From positions 480,351 to 544,350 of the forward strand of contig CAUYUJ010003069.1 in assembly GCA_963575745.1 (NCBI GenBank): DNA of 64,000 bases. Direction: 5' to 3'. The DNA is from Prorocentrum cordatum (taxonomy: Eukaryota > Sar > Dinophyceae > Prorocentrales > Prorocentraceae). Made by a program: the position numbers and the translations under genes. The notes below the pieces were generated by a model, which saw nothing but the letters and a program-made list of their open reading frames with translations, was not told where the DNA came from and ran no database searches. Below are positions 40,251 through 50,955 of the stretch, one piece after another. Positions within the stretch are counted from its first letter, which is position 1, and every line of letters starts with the position of its first letter.

Positions 40251-42184
40251 CTCGTCCGGCCGCATCCAGCTGCTCGGACCACGTTTGTCCGCGCCCGGCT
40301 GCTGTCGCCGGGCTATGGCCAGAGCTGCGCGAGTCCGTTGGTGAACGATTGTTCCAGATCGAAGATCCCCCGCTCGGGCTCCTCGTCCTCCTCTGTGTCG
40401 ACTGGACCGGCTGTCGACGTCTACAACGGCTCCGCTCCTGTCGGCGGAACGGCGCCCCGAGACTCAAGAACCCGAGACCTAGCTGAGTCTTTTTTTCTCC
40501 ACAGGGCAGCAGGGAGGCGAAGGGCTCCGGGGCGCGCGTCGCAGAGTGGGAGCAAGGCAGCGGCCCTCCTCCTCCTCCTCCTCCTCCTCCTCCTCCTCCT
40601 CCTCCTGGTAGACCTCCTACGCTCGGGGGTGCCGTCCGCTGCTCACGCGGCGGGCTGGCCCAGGCTCAGGCTCTTGGCCGCGGCTGCAGCTACTGCTTCT
40701 GCCGCGACTGGCCTCCCAGCTCGCTCCCCCGTTGCGCCTTCGCGCACGGCTGCTCGAGTACCGTCGTGGTGTCATGTCTGGGTTGCGGCGTGGTCGCCGA
40801 CCCCATTGGAGAGCGTTTGGGCACTCCCCTGCGACAACGTGCGTTGCCAGTCGGCGGCGTGTGAGGGGGGGAAGTGAGAACGAGAAGGCCTTCCCAGATT
40901 CTGGGAAGGCCTTCTCCTTCTCATTTCTTGGGCGAGTGGATTCGCTTCTTGCGCGGATCCCAAAATTCCAAACTTACTTTTGCGACATCGTCTTACGCAT
41001 TTGTTCGCCAGCCATTCGAGGGGGCCGATCACGCTTGTCGGATTTGCCGGGGCTTCGACGTCGCTTGCCAGTGCCAGTGTGGAATCCAGACTTGCGCCTC
41101 ACGAGTGGATTGGAGGATGAGCGCAAGATGAGTCTTTCAGCTGCGGGGGGGCGCGGGCGTTTGCCGCCACGCAGGGGCCAGGGCCAAATGGGAAACGCTC
41201 AGGGATATGAATGGCGGCAGGTAGAGGAAGAACGGGGGAGGGGGAGGGCAAAGTAGCGGGCGGGAGTGGGGAACGTAGTGACCAGGCGAGATGCTCTGAT
41301 AGGGGGAACGATGTGGGCGGAGGCCGCAGTTGGAATTCCTTCGGATCGCCCTGGGACGTTCAGACACCTCCGCCCGGAGGCCGTCAAGGGGTTCAGCGGC
41401 CCTTGCCTTCCTGACTCTGCGGGCGGGGCGCGACGACGCACCCGACCTGTACCCCGTCCCTTTCCGCTAGGTGCCGGTCTGTCCGTGCTCGCCCCGCGCG
41501 AGGCATCCAGCACGTTCAGAATTACATTTAGCCAGGCATTGGGTGTAGTAATGTACGTGCTGGTTTCGCCGGAGACATCCTCACAAAACGGAGCATTTGT
41601 ACAACTACACCTGGCCAGCGGGGCGGGGTGCACGTCGGGTGCCGCCACTCGCGCTCCCAACGTGTGCCGCGCCCTGGCCGCTAATTGCCGTTTTGTGCGT
41701 GTCCCATTTTTCTCGACGCATCGGCTGCCCGCGCTGCCCATCGCCGAGGCCCCGTCTCCTGGGCCGCTTCCCGCTGACATCCCGCATCCTCTGGCTCAGC
41801 GAAGCCAGCCGTATGCCCGGGGGCCTCGGCCTCGCGCAGCCCGCTCCCCTCCCCTGCCTGTGCCCCAGCAGCAAATCCGCGATCCCATCCCCCGAGCTTT
41901 CGAGTTCTTCTTCGTGCCAGATTCCCCGTCCGAGGGTGAAACGCTTGCTCGTGTTATGATGTGTCTTGCGGCTGCCGCCAAGCCTCCAAGCCTCGCCATG
42001 AAACATGGCGATCGCTGCCACGTTTGGCGCGCAACGTCGTCAGCACGACCATCGCTTTCCATCGTAGGTCGCGAAGTGATGTCCGTCCACCCAGACCGAC
42101 CGACGAGCCGCATCTAATTACGATTGCCACCTCAGGTCTCCGCAACAAGATGCAGTTTTGTTGCGTGTAGTTGTAGATGTGTTC
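40251..42184. other. No gene assigned; F10 fragment and a Cys-rich open segment
   Basis: 40,565-40,610 is (CTC)n. 40,852-40,930 is an F10 fragment (GTGAGGGGGGGAAGTGAGAA, GAGAAGGCCTTC). The plus frame at 40,990-41,130 reads FEGADHACRICRGFDVACQC then QCGIQTC, a metal-site-like Cys cluster, but too short to place. 41,270-42,117 is open but low in family signal. Confidence 0.35.
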
Positions 42185-42342
42185 GACAGAAAACGGCGGG
42201 ATTCTTCAGAAGCCCGCGCGCCTTCTGAAAAGTTTCTTCGCCTTCGGGGAAGGTGCAGGAAGCTTTTCGGAAGGCGTGGGGACCTCCGAACCTTCTGAGA
42301 AGTCCTTTTCCTTCTCACTTCCCCCCCTTCGTTCGCCACCGA
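42185..42342. mobile_element. Fold-back family F10, copy 3
   Basis: The left arm is decayed (CGGCGGGATTCTTCAGAAGC); the right arm CCTTTTCCTTCTCACTTCCC, CCCCTTCGTTCGCCACCG is well kept. Confidence 0.55.
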
Positions 42343-42769
42343 ACCAAGAGGGAGGGGCGCGGGAAGGCAACGTCAAGTTTCGCGCCAGCGCTGTTTAGGA
42401 ATGTTTGGGAATAACCCAAGACAGCTCGGACGTCAGCACGAGCCGTGAACGTTACCTGTGTGGCGGAGGGGGTGCCAGGACCGGGGGCGGCCGGTATCAC
42501 GAAAGAAAGCTCGAGAGTGCCATGTCCCGCTGCCATGCCGTCGAAAGCTTCGGGGCCCCCGAGCGCAAGGCTGGCGGTCCCCAGGCACGCTCGAGAGTGC
42601 CATGCTCGCTGTCCTGCCGTCGGCGCGAGCCGCCCGGCGCGCCGCCGCTGCCGGCTGTACCACCTGAAAGGCGCCGGGATCGCGTCCCACGCGCCGGGGG
42701 GTCGATCGGCCGCTGCAGTCACGCACGGACGACCACCGACCCTGGCAGAAGGGCCTGGTGGAGTTCAGA

Positions 42770-42925
42770 ACAGGTGCCCATGCCATTACCTCCCCCTCGT
42801 CGTTTCTTCTTTTTGGGCCTCCAGGGAAACCCTCGCCGCCACCGCTGGATTTGCCTCGAAATCCTGGTCGGAGCGCCCCCTGGGAGAGGTCCAGGGAGTA
42901 GTGGCATCGGTGCCTTTTGGTTTCA
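42770..42925. repeat. Dispersed repeat D2, copy 4
   Basis: GGGCCTCCAGGGAAACCCTC, CCACCGCTGGATTTGCCTCG, AAATCCTGGTCGGAGCGCCC, GTAGTGGCATCGGTGCC. 42,343-42,769 shows no recognised gene. Confidence 0.6.
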
Positions 42926-43937
42926 CGGTGCCTGAGTCGGAATCGTCGCCCCCGCGGCGCAAGGGTGTGGAGCCGTGCGCCCCGGGCGCCCATGGACGGC
43001 CTGCGAGTTGGGTCGAACCCGTGGGCCTGAGGAGCAGGAGGAGGAGGAGGAGGAGGAGGAGGAGGAGGAGGAAAAGGAGGAGGAACCGCAGCCGCAGGCG
43101 CTTGAGACGGGAGCAGGCAGCAGGGGCGAGGGAGGAGAGGGATGAGGAAGGGAGGGGCGGAGGGGAGCGAGAGAAGGGAGGGAATTAGGATGGGCGGGGG
43201 AGGGAGGCAATCCATGCGAGGGAAGGGAAACGGAGGGCAAGGACGCGGAGGGTGGGAGGAGGGAAGGGAAGCGAAAGGAGGGGGATGCTGGCATTTGCAA
43301 GTTCTGCTTCCCCTGGCTCAACCGTCTGCCTCCTACCCCCCCTCCCCTGCCCACAGTCCTGTGCGCCCCCTCATCCAATCCTCTTCCCTCCCCTTCTTCG
43401 TTTCGTTTCGTTCGAGGTAGTGCCGCAGCCCTGCACGCCGAGGAGCGTGTTCACTGCGTCCAGAAGCTTGCGACGCGCGCGCCTTCTCGGCTCTGGAATC
43501 GCAGTGCGAATCGGTGCACCACCACTGCCCTGTCTCACTCATCACTCTCGCTCCGCTCCACTGCCCCGTGCCCTCCTACACTGTCCCCCTTCCTGTTCCC
43601 CCCCCCCACACACACACAGACACACCTCATCTCTATTACCTCTGCGTCTCCCCGCCCCCCGATGTCCAAACAGGGCCAAACGCATGCAGAAACCTCGACC
43701 TCGATCCTCCTCCTCCGCCTCATCCTCCTCCTCCTTCTGCCCCTCCATTCTCTCTCTTCCATCCACCTCCTCTCTCCTCTCTCCTCGTCCTCTTCCTCCT
43801 CCTCCCCCTCCTCATCCTTCCTGTCCTCCTCCTCCTCCTCCTCATCATCATCATCATCCTCCTCATCCTCCACCCTTCCTCTCTTTCCTCCTCTATTCCT
43901 TCTCGTCATCCTCCTCCTCCTCTTCCCTTTCTCCTCC

Positions 43938-43987
<50 letters not shown>

Positions 43988-44245
43988 CTTTGTTCTCCCT
44001 CCATCTTCCCTCTTTCATCCTCCTACTCCCCCCCGTCCGCCGTGGAGGTTCGGCGGAAGTACGCAGTCAACTCTGCTGCTGCGTTTGCTAGGCCCGTTGG
44101 GAGGGGGGGTCAACGTCATGATGCTGCGCTACGTGTCTGCACGCCCATGTCTGATACCTCGCTGTGTGACACCGCCCACCCCTTTGAGGGGCGGCTCTGC
44201 AGGCGCGCAGGGCTCGACATGCCATAATGGTGGAGTGTGCTCCGA
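42926..44245. other. Low-complexity region: GAG (43,030-43,080) and CTC (43,690-43,990) tracts
   Basis: Between the tracts the sequence is G- or C-rich and unassigned. Long Ser/Pro/Leu frames are repeat artefacts. Confidence 0.6.
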
Positions 44246-44249
44246 AGGA

Positions 44250-44570
44250 GGAGGAGGAGGAGGAGGAGGAGGAGGAGGGGGAGGAGGCGAGGAGGAGGAG
44301 GAGGAGGAGGAGGAGGAGGGGAAGGGGCGCTGAAGTTTTCACTGTCTTCGGCCTCCCGTCGCCGCCGCGTCGAGGCGGCGCGGACCTGCCGCACCGAGGC
44401 CCTCCCGGGACCCCAGGATTTCCTAGGAATCCTTGGGAATCCCCAGGACTCCCTAGGAATCAGGATTCCTGAGGATTCCTAAGGTTTCCCAAGGATTCCT
44501 ATGGACTCTTACGGATGCCTACGGACGCCTTAGGAATCCCTTGGAGTCCTTAGGATTCCATTGGAGTGCC
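44250..44570. repeat. GAG microsatellite, then CCTAGGAATC-like degenerate tandem
   Basis: (GAG)n 44,250-44,325. 44,410-44,570 is a diverged 10-12 bp repeat (TTCCTAGGAATCC, GGATTCCTAAGG). Confidence 0.75.
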
Positions 44571-44691
44571 CGATGGGGCTGCCGGTGGCGACTCTGGGGG
44601 GGCTGCCTCCTGGGGACCTCCGGGCACGGCGAGGGCCCCTGACCACCAACAGGTGGCGCCCTCCATGGCAGCTTCCAGGAACGCTCGTACT

Positions 44692-44867
44692 TCACCACCC
44701 ACCAAACCACCCCAACCCAACCCGAAGGCCCAAATTTATCCTCGATTTCCAGTGGGGGGGGGTCGGGGAACGTTGAAAAAACACATGGTATCCGTACCCC
44801 CCCCAACCCGAAATTCGGGTCAAATTTGGGTCTTCGGGTTGGGTTGGGGTGGTCTGGTAGGTAGTCA
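44692..44867. mobile_element. Inverted-repeat element R17, copy 2, with GTACT target duplication
   Basis: 46-bp terminal inverted repeats (TCACCACCCACCAAACCACC ... GAAGGCCCAAATTT against AAATTTGGGTCTTCGGGTTG ... GGTAGGTAGTCA) with five mismatches. GTACT lies immediately outside both ends (44,687-44,691 and 44,868-44,872). 176 bp, non-coding. Confidence 0.85.
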
Positions 44868-45169
44868 GTACTAACTGCCAGGGAGCGCTCATGGACACTT
44901 CCGACGTTCGGCAGGTCTGAGCCGACTCGAAGCGGCGGCGACGTGGGCGCGAGCGTTCAAGGTTGAGCACCGGCGGGGGCCCGTCTCGCGCCGTTGGGGC
45001 AGCACATTTCCGCGGCGCGGAACTCATGCGACAGTTTTTGGCCAGAGCCTCTGCGGGATTCCGAGAGTGCAGGTCGTTTGTTTATGTTGGGGCTTGCGTT
45101 AGTGCAGCGGGGACCTGCCTTAGGGAGCATTCCGAAGATCCCAAGGGTCACCACATAGCTTGAACCAGT

Positions 45170-45371
45170 CGGCGGTGAGCGAGGGGGGGGGGAGTGAGAA
45201 GGGGCCGCCCTTCTCAGAAGGCTCGGAAGTTCCCAGGCCATCTGTGAAGTTTTCTTTATGCCTTCCCCGAAGACACAGAGAACTTCTCAAAAGGCGCGAG
45301 GGTTTCTGAGAAGTCCCGCCGCCTTCTGAGAAGGCCTTCTCCTTCTCACTTCCCCCCCTCGCTCGCCGCCG
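45170..45371. mobile_element. Fold-back family F10, best copy
   Basis: CGGCGGTGAGCGAGGGGGGG, GGAGTGAGAAGG left; CCTTCTCCTTCTCACTTCCC, CCCCTCGCTCGCCGCCG right. 202 bp; several CCTTCTGAGAAGG palindromes inside. 44,873-45,169 is unassigned. Confidence 0.8.
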
Positions 45372-45489
45372 AAGAAAGGCTTTCACCAGGCGCAGTGGGT
45401 AGGGCGGTACTGATGAATGTTGCTTCCGCCCCCCCGTCCAATCCCTCTCATGTCCCCACTTCAAGGGAGGAAAAGACACCCGGACCCGA

Positions 45490-45655
45490 TCATTGGCGTT
45501 TATTTAACGGTCCTGAGCGTTTACTAAATACTAAACATCCCTGCCCTGCTCGATTCCACCCTTGGGTGCGTTCATTAAACGGCTTCGCGTGTCGGGCTGA
45601 TTGTTATGAGGGTGGATTTTCTGGTCTCTACCCCATTCGCAGTGGGTAGTGGGGG
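45490..45655. repeat. Dispersed repeat D3, copy 3
   Basis: GGCGTTTATTTAACGGTCCT, GAGCGTTTACTAAATAC, CCTGCCCTGCTCGATTCC, CATTAAACGGCTTCGCGTGT. Confidence 0.6.
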
Positions 45656-45827
45656 TACAGATGAATGGTGTTTCCGATTCCCCGCCCAACTCCTCTCATG
45701 CCCCCAGGATTCGGGCTGTCCAGAAAAGTCGTCTGGCGGACCTCCCAGAATCTCCCAGGGAGTCTCGGGCTCCCCAGCGACCCGACTGTCTGAAACAGAT
45801 CTCAGGCAGTTGATGTCGAAGGCTATC

Positions 45828-46050
45828 GTTTTCTGATTCATTGTTTCGCCGATCGGCGCGGGCCCTCGCCCCCCCCCCCCCTGGAGTAGATCTTTGGGTG
45901 TTTTTTTGGCGCCTGTTTCAAGCAGGTGGGGCTTCCCCGCTAGGACGGACTGGTGCAAACCGTCGCATTAAGCAGAGGTCCGGAGCCAGACCCCCTCTTC
46001 CCCCCTCTTCGCCCAATGACGAAGCGCCGAAGAAGGAAGCGTTCACCAGT
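45828..46050. repeat. Dispersed repeat D4, copy 2
   Basis: GTTTCGCCGATCGGCGCGGG, GGCGCCTGTTTCAAGCAGGT, AAGCAGAGGTCCGGAGCCAG; see 8,800-9,030. Confidence 0.6.
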
Positions 46051-46870
46051 TGATGTCGAAGGACAGCTTTGGCCAATCACCGTCCGACACGCAATTACTG
46101 AACCTGAGACTGTCGACCAACAAACAGATCGAGGCGGGAGGCGCTTGCATGGCGACAGCGCGCCGAACGTGTTCAGGGCACCCTCGCAGCCGACATTCGA
46201 GTTTCGCTTGTCCGCTGCAGATTTGCAGAGACAAGGGACAGCGCGCAAATGCCGGAGTATCCTGTTGTGGCTGTGGTGCCTTGGTCTTTCGGCAATCGGG
46301 GGGTAGCAGTTCAGCTGGTCAAGCGTTGCTGCCACAATGGCGCCCTCTTCCTCGGAAGAATAACAAGTGAGAAAATAACAGGGTAGATGCAAAAATACGT
46401 CTCATGTGGGTCCAGGAGATGGCGCGCAATAACATGTACTGTCCACAGATGAGATGGGAGAGCGGTATCGGGGAGGTCAACGCTTCCAGGCCAACACCTG
46501 CGTGGAGGCAGTCCTCTTCATGATGGTGCTACGCAGTCATTTGCTGAATTATGCTGTGCTGCAGACGGCAGAGCGCACTGTCGCGTAGATTGCCTTGTCA
46601 GAAGACCCGATGGAGAATCAGCAATTCCTAATCGTGTAATTGTCAGGGCTTCCCAAGCTCCGCTGAAGTAGCGGGCATGTGTTCATGTTAGGTGCATGAA
46701 CCAGTTCCTAGGGATAGCATGCGTGGTTCCGTCCAGATTCGTACTAAAGAAGAACAGAGGATGTTCGTTCATTGTTCCCACCTTTTTAATTCCAGACGGG
46801 TTGCCCTGATCAGGGATGTGGAGGAACATGCAGTGGAATGAAGTTCTGGGTAAGACGTCCTACCCTAGGA
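46051..46870 (+). other. Mostly unassigned; possible short exon at 46,449-46,590
   Basis: After CTGTCCACAG the plus strand reads EMGERYRGGQRFQANTCVEA, VLFMMVLRSHLLNYAVLQTA, ERTVA and TAG. Protein-like but short, with no family. Confidence 0.25.
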
Positions 46871-46874
46871 AGGG

Positions 46875-46960
46875 GAGTATGGAGGAGGAGCCCGAGGAGG
46901 ATGAGGAGGAGGAGAAGGAGGAGGAGGAGGAGGAGGAGGAGGAGGAGGAGGAGGAGGGAG
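46875..46960. repeat. GAG microsatellite
   Basis: Pure (GAG)n. Confidence 0.9.
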
Positions 46961-47667
46961 GCCACCAGGGGGGTGCTTCGGTGCGTGGGCGGCGTATCGG
47001 GGCCCCCGGGGTGCAGTGAAATCCGCCTAGACGTCGCTTGTGGTGCCGCGGGCCACAGGGTCGGTGCCCTGTCGGGCCTTGGGCTTCATCCCTGGACCAG
47101 CTGGGGTGGTCCCCCAAAGTGGCCAGGTCTGCCGTTTCAGGTCCCAAGGGGACCGGGCCTCTGGATGCCGCGAGGGCACCCGCCCCTGGGTCGTCGCAAT
47201 CCCGTCTTTCGCGATGTGTGCACGTCGGCCTCATGGTACCTGCCCGGATTGGGGGCAGGCTCTGGCCACTGTTGTTGCCTGCCCGCCACGTTGCGGTGTC
47301 AGGTGTGGTCAGGGGGGTCGGCCAGTTGGGCGCGGCTCACACGGGTCAGACCAGTGATTTTGGTCTTCTCGCCGAGGCCTCTTGGGGCGTCCTTGGTGCC
47401 TCTTGGGGGGCCTCTCGGGGCCTGTTGGGGATCTCTTGGGTGCCTTTTCGGGTCTCCCCTGCCAGGAGGCCAAAATGTTGCGAGCACGCAAGTCGCATCA
47501 ATAATACGCTCTCGCCGCTCTCGACCCCCCCCCCTTCACGTCCAGGGGCGGGGGGGGGAGGGGGAGTACAAACCCTTCCCCGAAGGGGAAGGATGGGGGT
47601 TGGAAGAGGACGCGCCCTAAATTTCATTTCCCGCGCCCGACAGGGCTGGTGGGATTATGAAGAGGAG
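46961..47667. other. No gene recognised
   Basis: GC-rich; 47,370-47,470 is a diverged CTTGGG/CCTCTTGGGG tandem like the one at 61,560-61,690 on the other strand. Confidence 0.4.
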
Positions 47668-48285
47668 CTACCGCAGATCTGAAAAGTGCGCAGTTCCATT
47701 CACGCGGCTTGTGCATCCGCAGTGCGTACGCCCCAAACAGAGTATAACGTATGCCAGAACATGGTTGGTAGGCAGTGTGATAGGCGTATTATAGCACTGA
47801 CGGCTACCCTGGCTTTGGAGGACGGCCACAAGTCGAGGGAGGAATATCCACTCCGACCTTCGGAACGCTGGTTTAAAAGGCAGTCCTGCGCGGGGACTAC
47901 ACAGTCCTGTCTTGTTCGGTTCATTATGTAGGCGCGTTTCGTGAAGACGCTCTTGTGTAGGGGTGATCAATATCCGGATGGTGAGCAGGTTTCGTTCCGT
48001 GTTGCCGGCCAGCGTCGAACAGACGGTCATGTCGCAGGTATCCCCAGCAGGGTCGTGGTGCCGTACGCAGCGAAGGCAGCGGTTCGTCATCGGGGTGGCG
48101 CATTTGTTGTACACAGCCTCTAGGGCAGATCTTCGGCGGATTCTGCCAAGCTCATGTGCAGGATCGCCCTTTCGGTTTATGAGACACTTGCGTATCGGCC
48201 GCCTCTCGATTCGCCCATTCTCCCGACCCGTTGCGTTTCTAACTCGTCCTTGGCCCCGTGGCGTCAGCGAGCCTGCACGTAACAT
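47668..48285 (-). other. Unrecognised 205-codon open frame
   Basis: Minus strand, free of repeats and low complexity. It includes MTNRCLRCVRHHDPAGDTCD and MTVCSTLAGNTERNLLTIRI, with several Cys pairs. Third positions are not clearly biased, so it may be chance. No domain recognised. Confidence 0.2.
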
Positions 48286-48359
48286 GGCGAGCGGAAGGTC
48301 TATCGGGCGGGGCCGTATAGCCGAGCTGTTCGTGGATGGTTTTGTTTTCCCTCCTGCCC

Positions 48360-48530
48360 TCCCTCCCTCCCTCCTCCCTCACCTTTCCTCCTCCTCATCC
48401 TCCTCGTCCTCCTCCTCCTCCTCCTCCTCCTCCTCCTCCTCCTCCTCCTCCTCTCCCTCCTCCTCCTCTCCCTCTCCCTCCTCCTCCTCCTCCTCCTCCT
48501 CCTCCTCCTCCTCCTCCTCCTCTTGCCCTT
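48360..48530. repeat. CTC microsatellite
   Basis: (CTC)n with CCTCTCC interruptions. Confidence 0.9.
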
Positions 48531-49009
48531 GCGAGACTGCCGTCCTGCCGCCTGCCTCCGCGCGGCGCGGCTGCGGCGAGAACTCGTCGCCCCCGCCCTT
48601 CCGATCTGAGCCTCAGGCGAGCCCCTGGGCAACGATAGCCGCGTCTCGCGCGGGTCGGGCCAGGCCACGGGTCGGCGCCAGAGCGGAGGGCGACCTGGTG
48701 GGCGGTCAGTTTTGCAGAGATTGCCCGGCCTCCACCTTCGCAGTGCCGGGGGTGGGTTTTGCCAGAGGTGGAGCCCACCACGGCGGAGGAGTTCAGGCGT
48801 CGGCGTTGCAGTGTGTTAGTTCCCCAGGGCCCCGGCGTGACACAACGCGCGGAAGCGCCCGCCTGGGAAGGTCCGTGGAGGGAAGAATGGTTCTGGCACG
48901 GCAGTTGCTGCCTCTGGTCCTTCCAAGCAGTGTGTGCTGCTCCGCGAGTCAGGGGAAAAGAGGCACATGCAGAAGCCCGCCAACGACGACGAGCGCGCCG
49001 GCTGTCGGA
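48531..49009 (+). other. No assigned gene; open Pro/Arg/Gly segment
   Basis: 48,540-48,790 is open on plus (ARRGCGENSSPPPFRSEPQA ... QFCRDCPASTFAVPG) directly after the CTC tract, which could serve as a pyrimidine tract. No identity. Confidence 0.25.
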
Positions 49010-49162
49010 GGTGGACGATTAAGGAATTGACCGTTTTCGGTTCGCGAGAGGGCGTCGCGGCCGTCATTTTTGCGGGTCCAGGTCCGTCGGTTTCGGTCCC
49101 AGGCCGTTTTCACTAAGGGGAGGTTTACTAAAGGGACCAAGGGAGGTTTGTCTACCGCCGAG
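49010..49162. repeat. Dispersed element R5, copy 3
   Basis: GGAATTGACCGTTTTCGGTT, CGCGAGAGGGCGTCGCGGCC, GGGAGGTTTGTCTACCGCCG. Confidence 0.7.
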
Positions 49163-49227
49163 GCTGGAGGCCAGGCCTGGCGGGACGAGGCAGGCGGGTG
49201 GACAGGCGGTAAGCGGCGGGGGTCGAA

Positions 49228-49386
49228 GTAGAAAGAACGCCTTGGGCATGAAATTGGAGCGCTCCGCACGGCAGCGCCTCCGGCGCCGTCCCTGGCGCGC
49301 TCCGCGTGCCAGGGTTGGGGGTCCAGCCCAGATCCAAGAAATCTGCGCGGAGCGCCGAATTTGTATGTTTATGCAGTTTTTCTTCC
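49228..49386. mobile_element. Fold-back family F3, copy 5
   Basis: GTAGAAAGAACGCC, TTGGAGCGCTCCGC left; CTGCGCGGAGCGCCGAATTT, GTATGTTTATGCAGTTTTTC right; the left stem is partly deleted. Confidence 0.7.
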
Positions 49387-49805
49387 AGGGAGGGAGCCCA
49401 TCGTGATGTCGTTGTTCATTTTTTACATGTGTTGATGTAGTTGTTATAATTATTGTTTCTTGTTGGTTTGATGTCGCGTCGTTTATTAGTATCAGTGTTT
49501 TTAATGTCGTGTTTGTTTTTCTCTTGATTCCGTGTTTCTTATTAGTATCATGCATGATCTTAATTGACATCGTTGTTAGTTTTGGTATTCGTATTGTTCG
49601 CTCTCTTCTTCTCATTCGTATGTTTCGTACTACTTGTTCTTCTTCTCCCTCGTTGTTCTCTGCCTCGGATTTCCCACCCCCTGGCGTTGCCCAGCGCCCC
49701 GCCGCCCGAGGCCGAGCAGCGGAGGTTCATCTGGCAGGACCCGTCGCCGCACCTGTGGGCGCGCGGCCGCCGCCCCCGTGGGCGAGAGGGCGTCCTGTCG
49801 GAAGG
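49387..49805. other. No gene recognised
   Basis: T-rich unique stretch (49,390-49,660) unlike the GC-rich surroundings, then GC-rich sequence. Confidence 0.4.
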
Positions 49806-49807
49806 TG

Positions 49808-50068
49808 ATGGGGCACTTTTCCACCACCACCACAGGACCACAGGTAGGGCAGGGGAGAAGGGAGGATGGGGAGGTCCTCCTCCTCCTCCTCCGCCTCCTC
49901 CCCCTCCTCATCCTCCTCCGCCTCCTCCTCCTCCGCCTCCTCCTCCGCCTCCTCCTCCTCCGCCTCCTCCTCCGCCTCCTTCCTCCTCCTCCTCCTCCTC
50001 CTCCTCGTCCTCCTCCTCCTCCTCCTCCTCCTCCCTCTCCTACTTATGGCAGAGGTGGTGGAAGATCG
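49808..50068. mobile_element. Fold-back family F1, diverged copy with CTC core
   Basis: GGGGCACTTTTCCACCACCA left, about 170 bp of (CTC/CGC)n, ACTTATGGCAGAGGTGGTGG right. Confidence 0.5.
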
Positions 50069-50342
50069 GCGCGCGGGGCTGCACGGGCGCCGGCAAGGAC
50101 CCCGGCCAGGCCAACTGCTGGGCCCCTGGATGGATGCTTGGTCGGTCGTCCCCCTGCCTGGCCCGCAGCCGCGCGACGATCTCGCCAGGGGTACAGCGAG
50201 TCCTCAGGTTTTTCGCCGCGTTCGGGCCCTTGGGGCCCTCCACGGGCCCCATGACTCTCAGAAATCGCCTCCTCCTGAGGGAGCGCATTGCTGTCCAGGA
50301 CCTGCTTCCCTCAGGACCCGTTTCCCCCCCATGCTAGCGTTA

Positions 50343-50515
50343 AGTCGGGCGTGTCCTTCTACAAGAGGAGTATTCGGAGATAGTCAACATATAGTCTGGG
50401 GGCGATGTTTCGATCATGTTTTCTTTTTTTGTTTTTTACCTCTTGTCCAAAAGTCCTCCTCCTCCTCCCTCCTCCTCCTCCTCCTCCTCCTCCTCCTCCT
50501 CCCCCTCCTCAATCC
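50343..50515. mobile_element. Inverted-repeat element T8, copy h, right arm lost in a CTC tract
   Basis: AGTCGGGCGTGTCCTTCTAC and a T-rich core; (CTC)n from 50,455 replaces the right arm. 50,069-50,342 is unassigned. Confidence 0.6.
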
Positions 50516-50644
50516 CGCCCAGCGCGCCCCCGATGCCGGAGTCCCGCGCACCCTGCGGCCGGTGCGCGCTCCCGGGGCCCCGCCCCTCGGCAACGACGGC
50601 GCGCGCGCGCGAACCCCGGCGGCCACAGAGAGCTCATGTTCAGG

Positions 50645-50812
50645 AGGGGCAGAAGCACGCAGACACAACTACTCGTCGATTCCCAAGAAAATATAGAAAA
50701 TATGAGAAGTGGGGGGGAAGAAAGAAACCCAGAAAATATGAGGAAACATGGGGAGTCCTTTTATTTGTGAGTATTTTTGTGTGTGACCCAGGGCCCCTTC
50801 ACATGTGGGCTC
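50645..50812. repeat. Dispersed repeat D5, copy 4
   Basis: CACGCAGACACAACTACTCG, TGAGAAGTGGGGGGGAAGAA, ACCCAGAAAATATGAGGAAA, ACCCAGGGCCCCTTCACATG. Confidence 0.65.
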
Positions 50813-50955
50813 CTCGGCCGTTCTCAGGTGGTCTGCCTCCTCGCGTCTGTGTCTGCATTGAGTCGGGGGCGACCTAGAGGGGGTGATGACTAGGCGGGGG
50901 GCGGATGTCGTGGTGGGGGCCATGATATTTCCTCAGATTTCATGGCGCCTCTTCT

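Noticed and set aside
41266-42117. 283-codon plus-strand frame
   Set aside because: No domain, no consistent bias and overlapping open frames on the other strand; long open frames are common by chance at this GC.
43662-44333. Ser/Leu-rich 223-residue protein
   Set aside because: Translation of interrupted CTC/CAT microsatellite.
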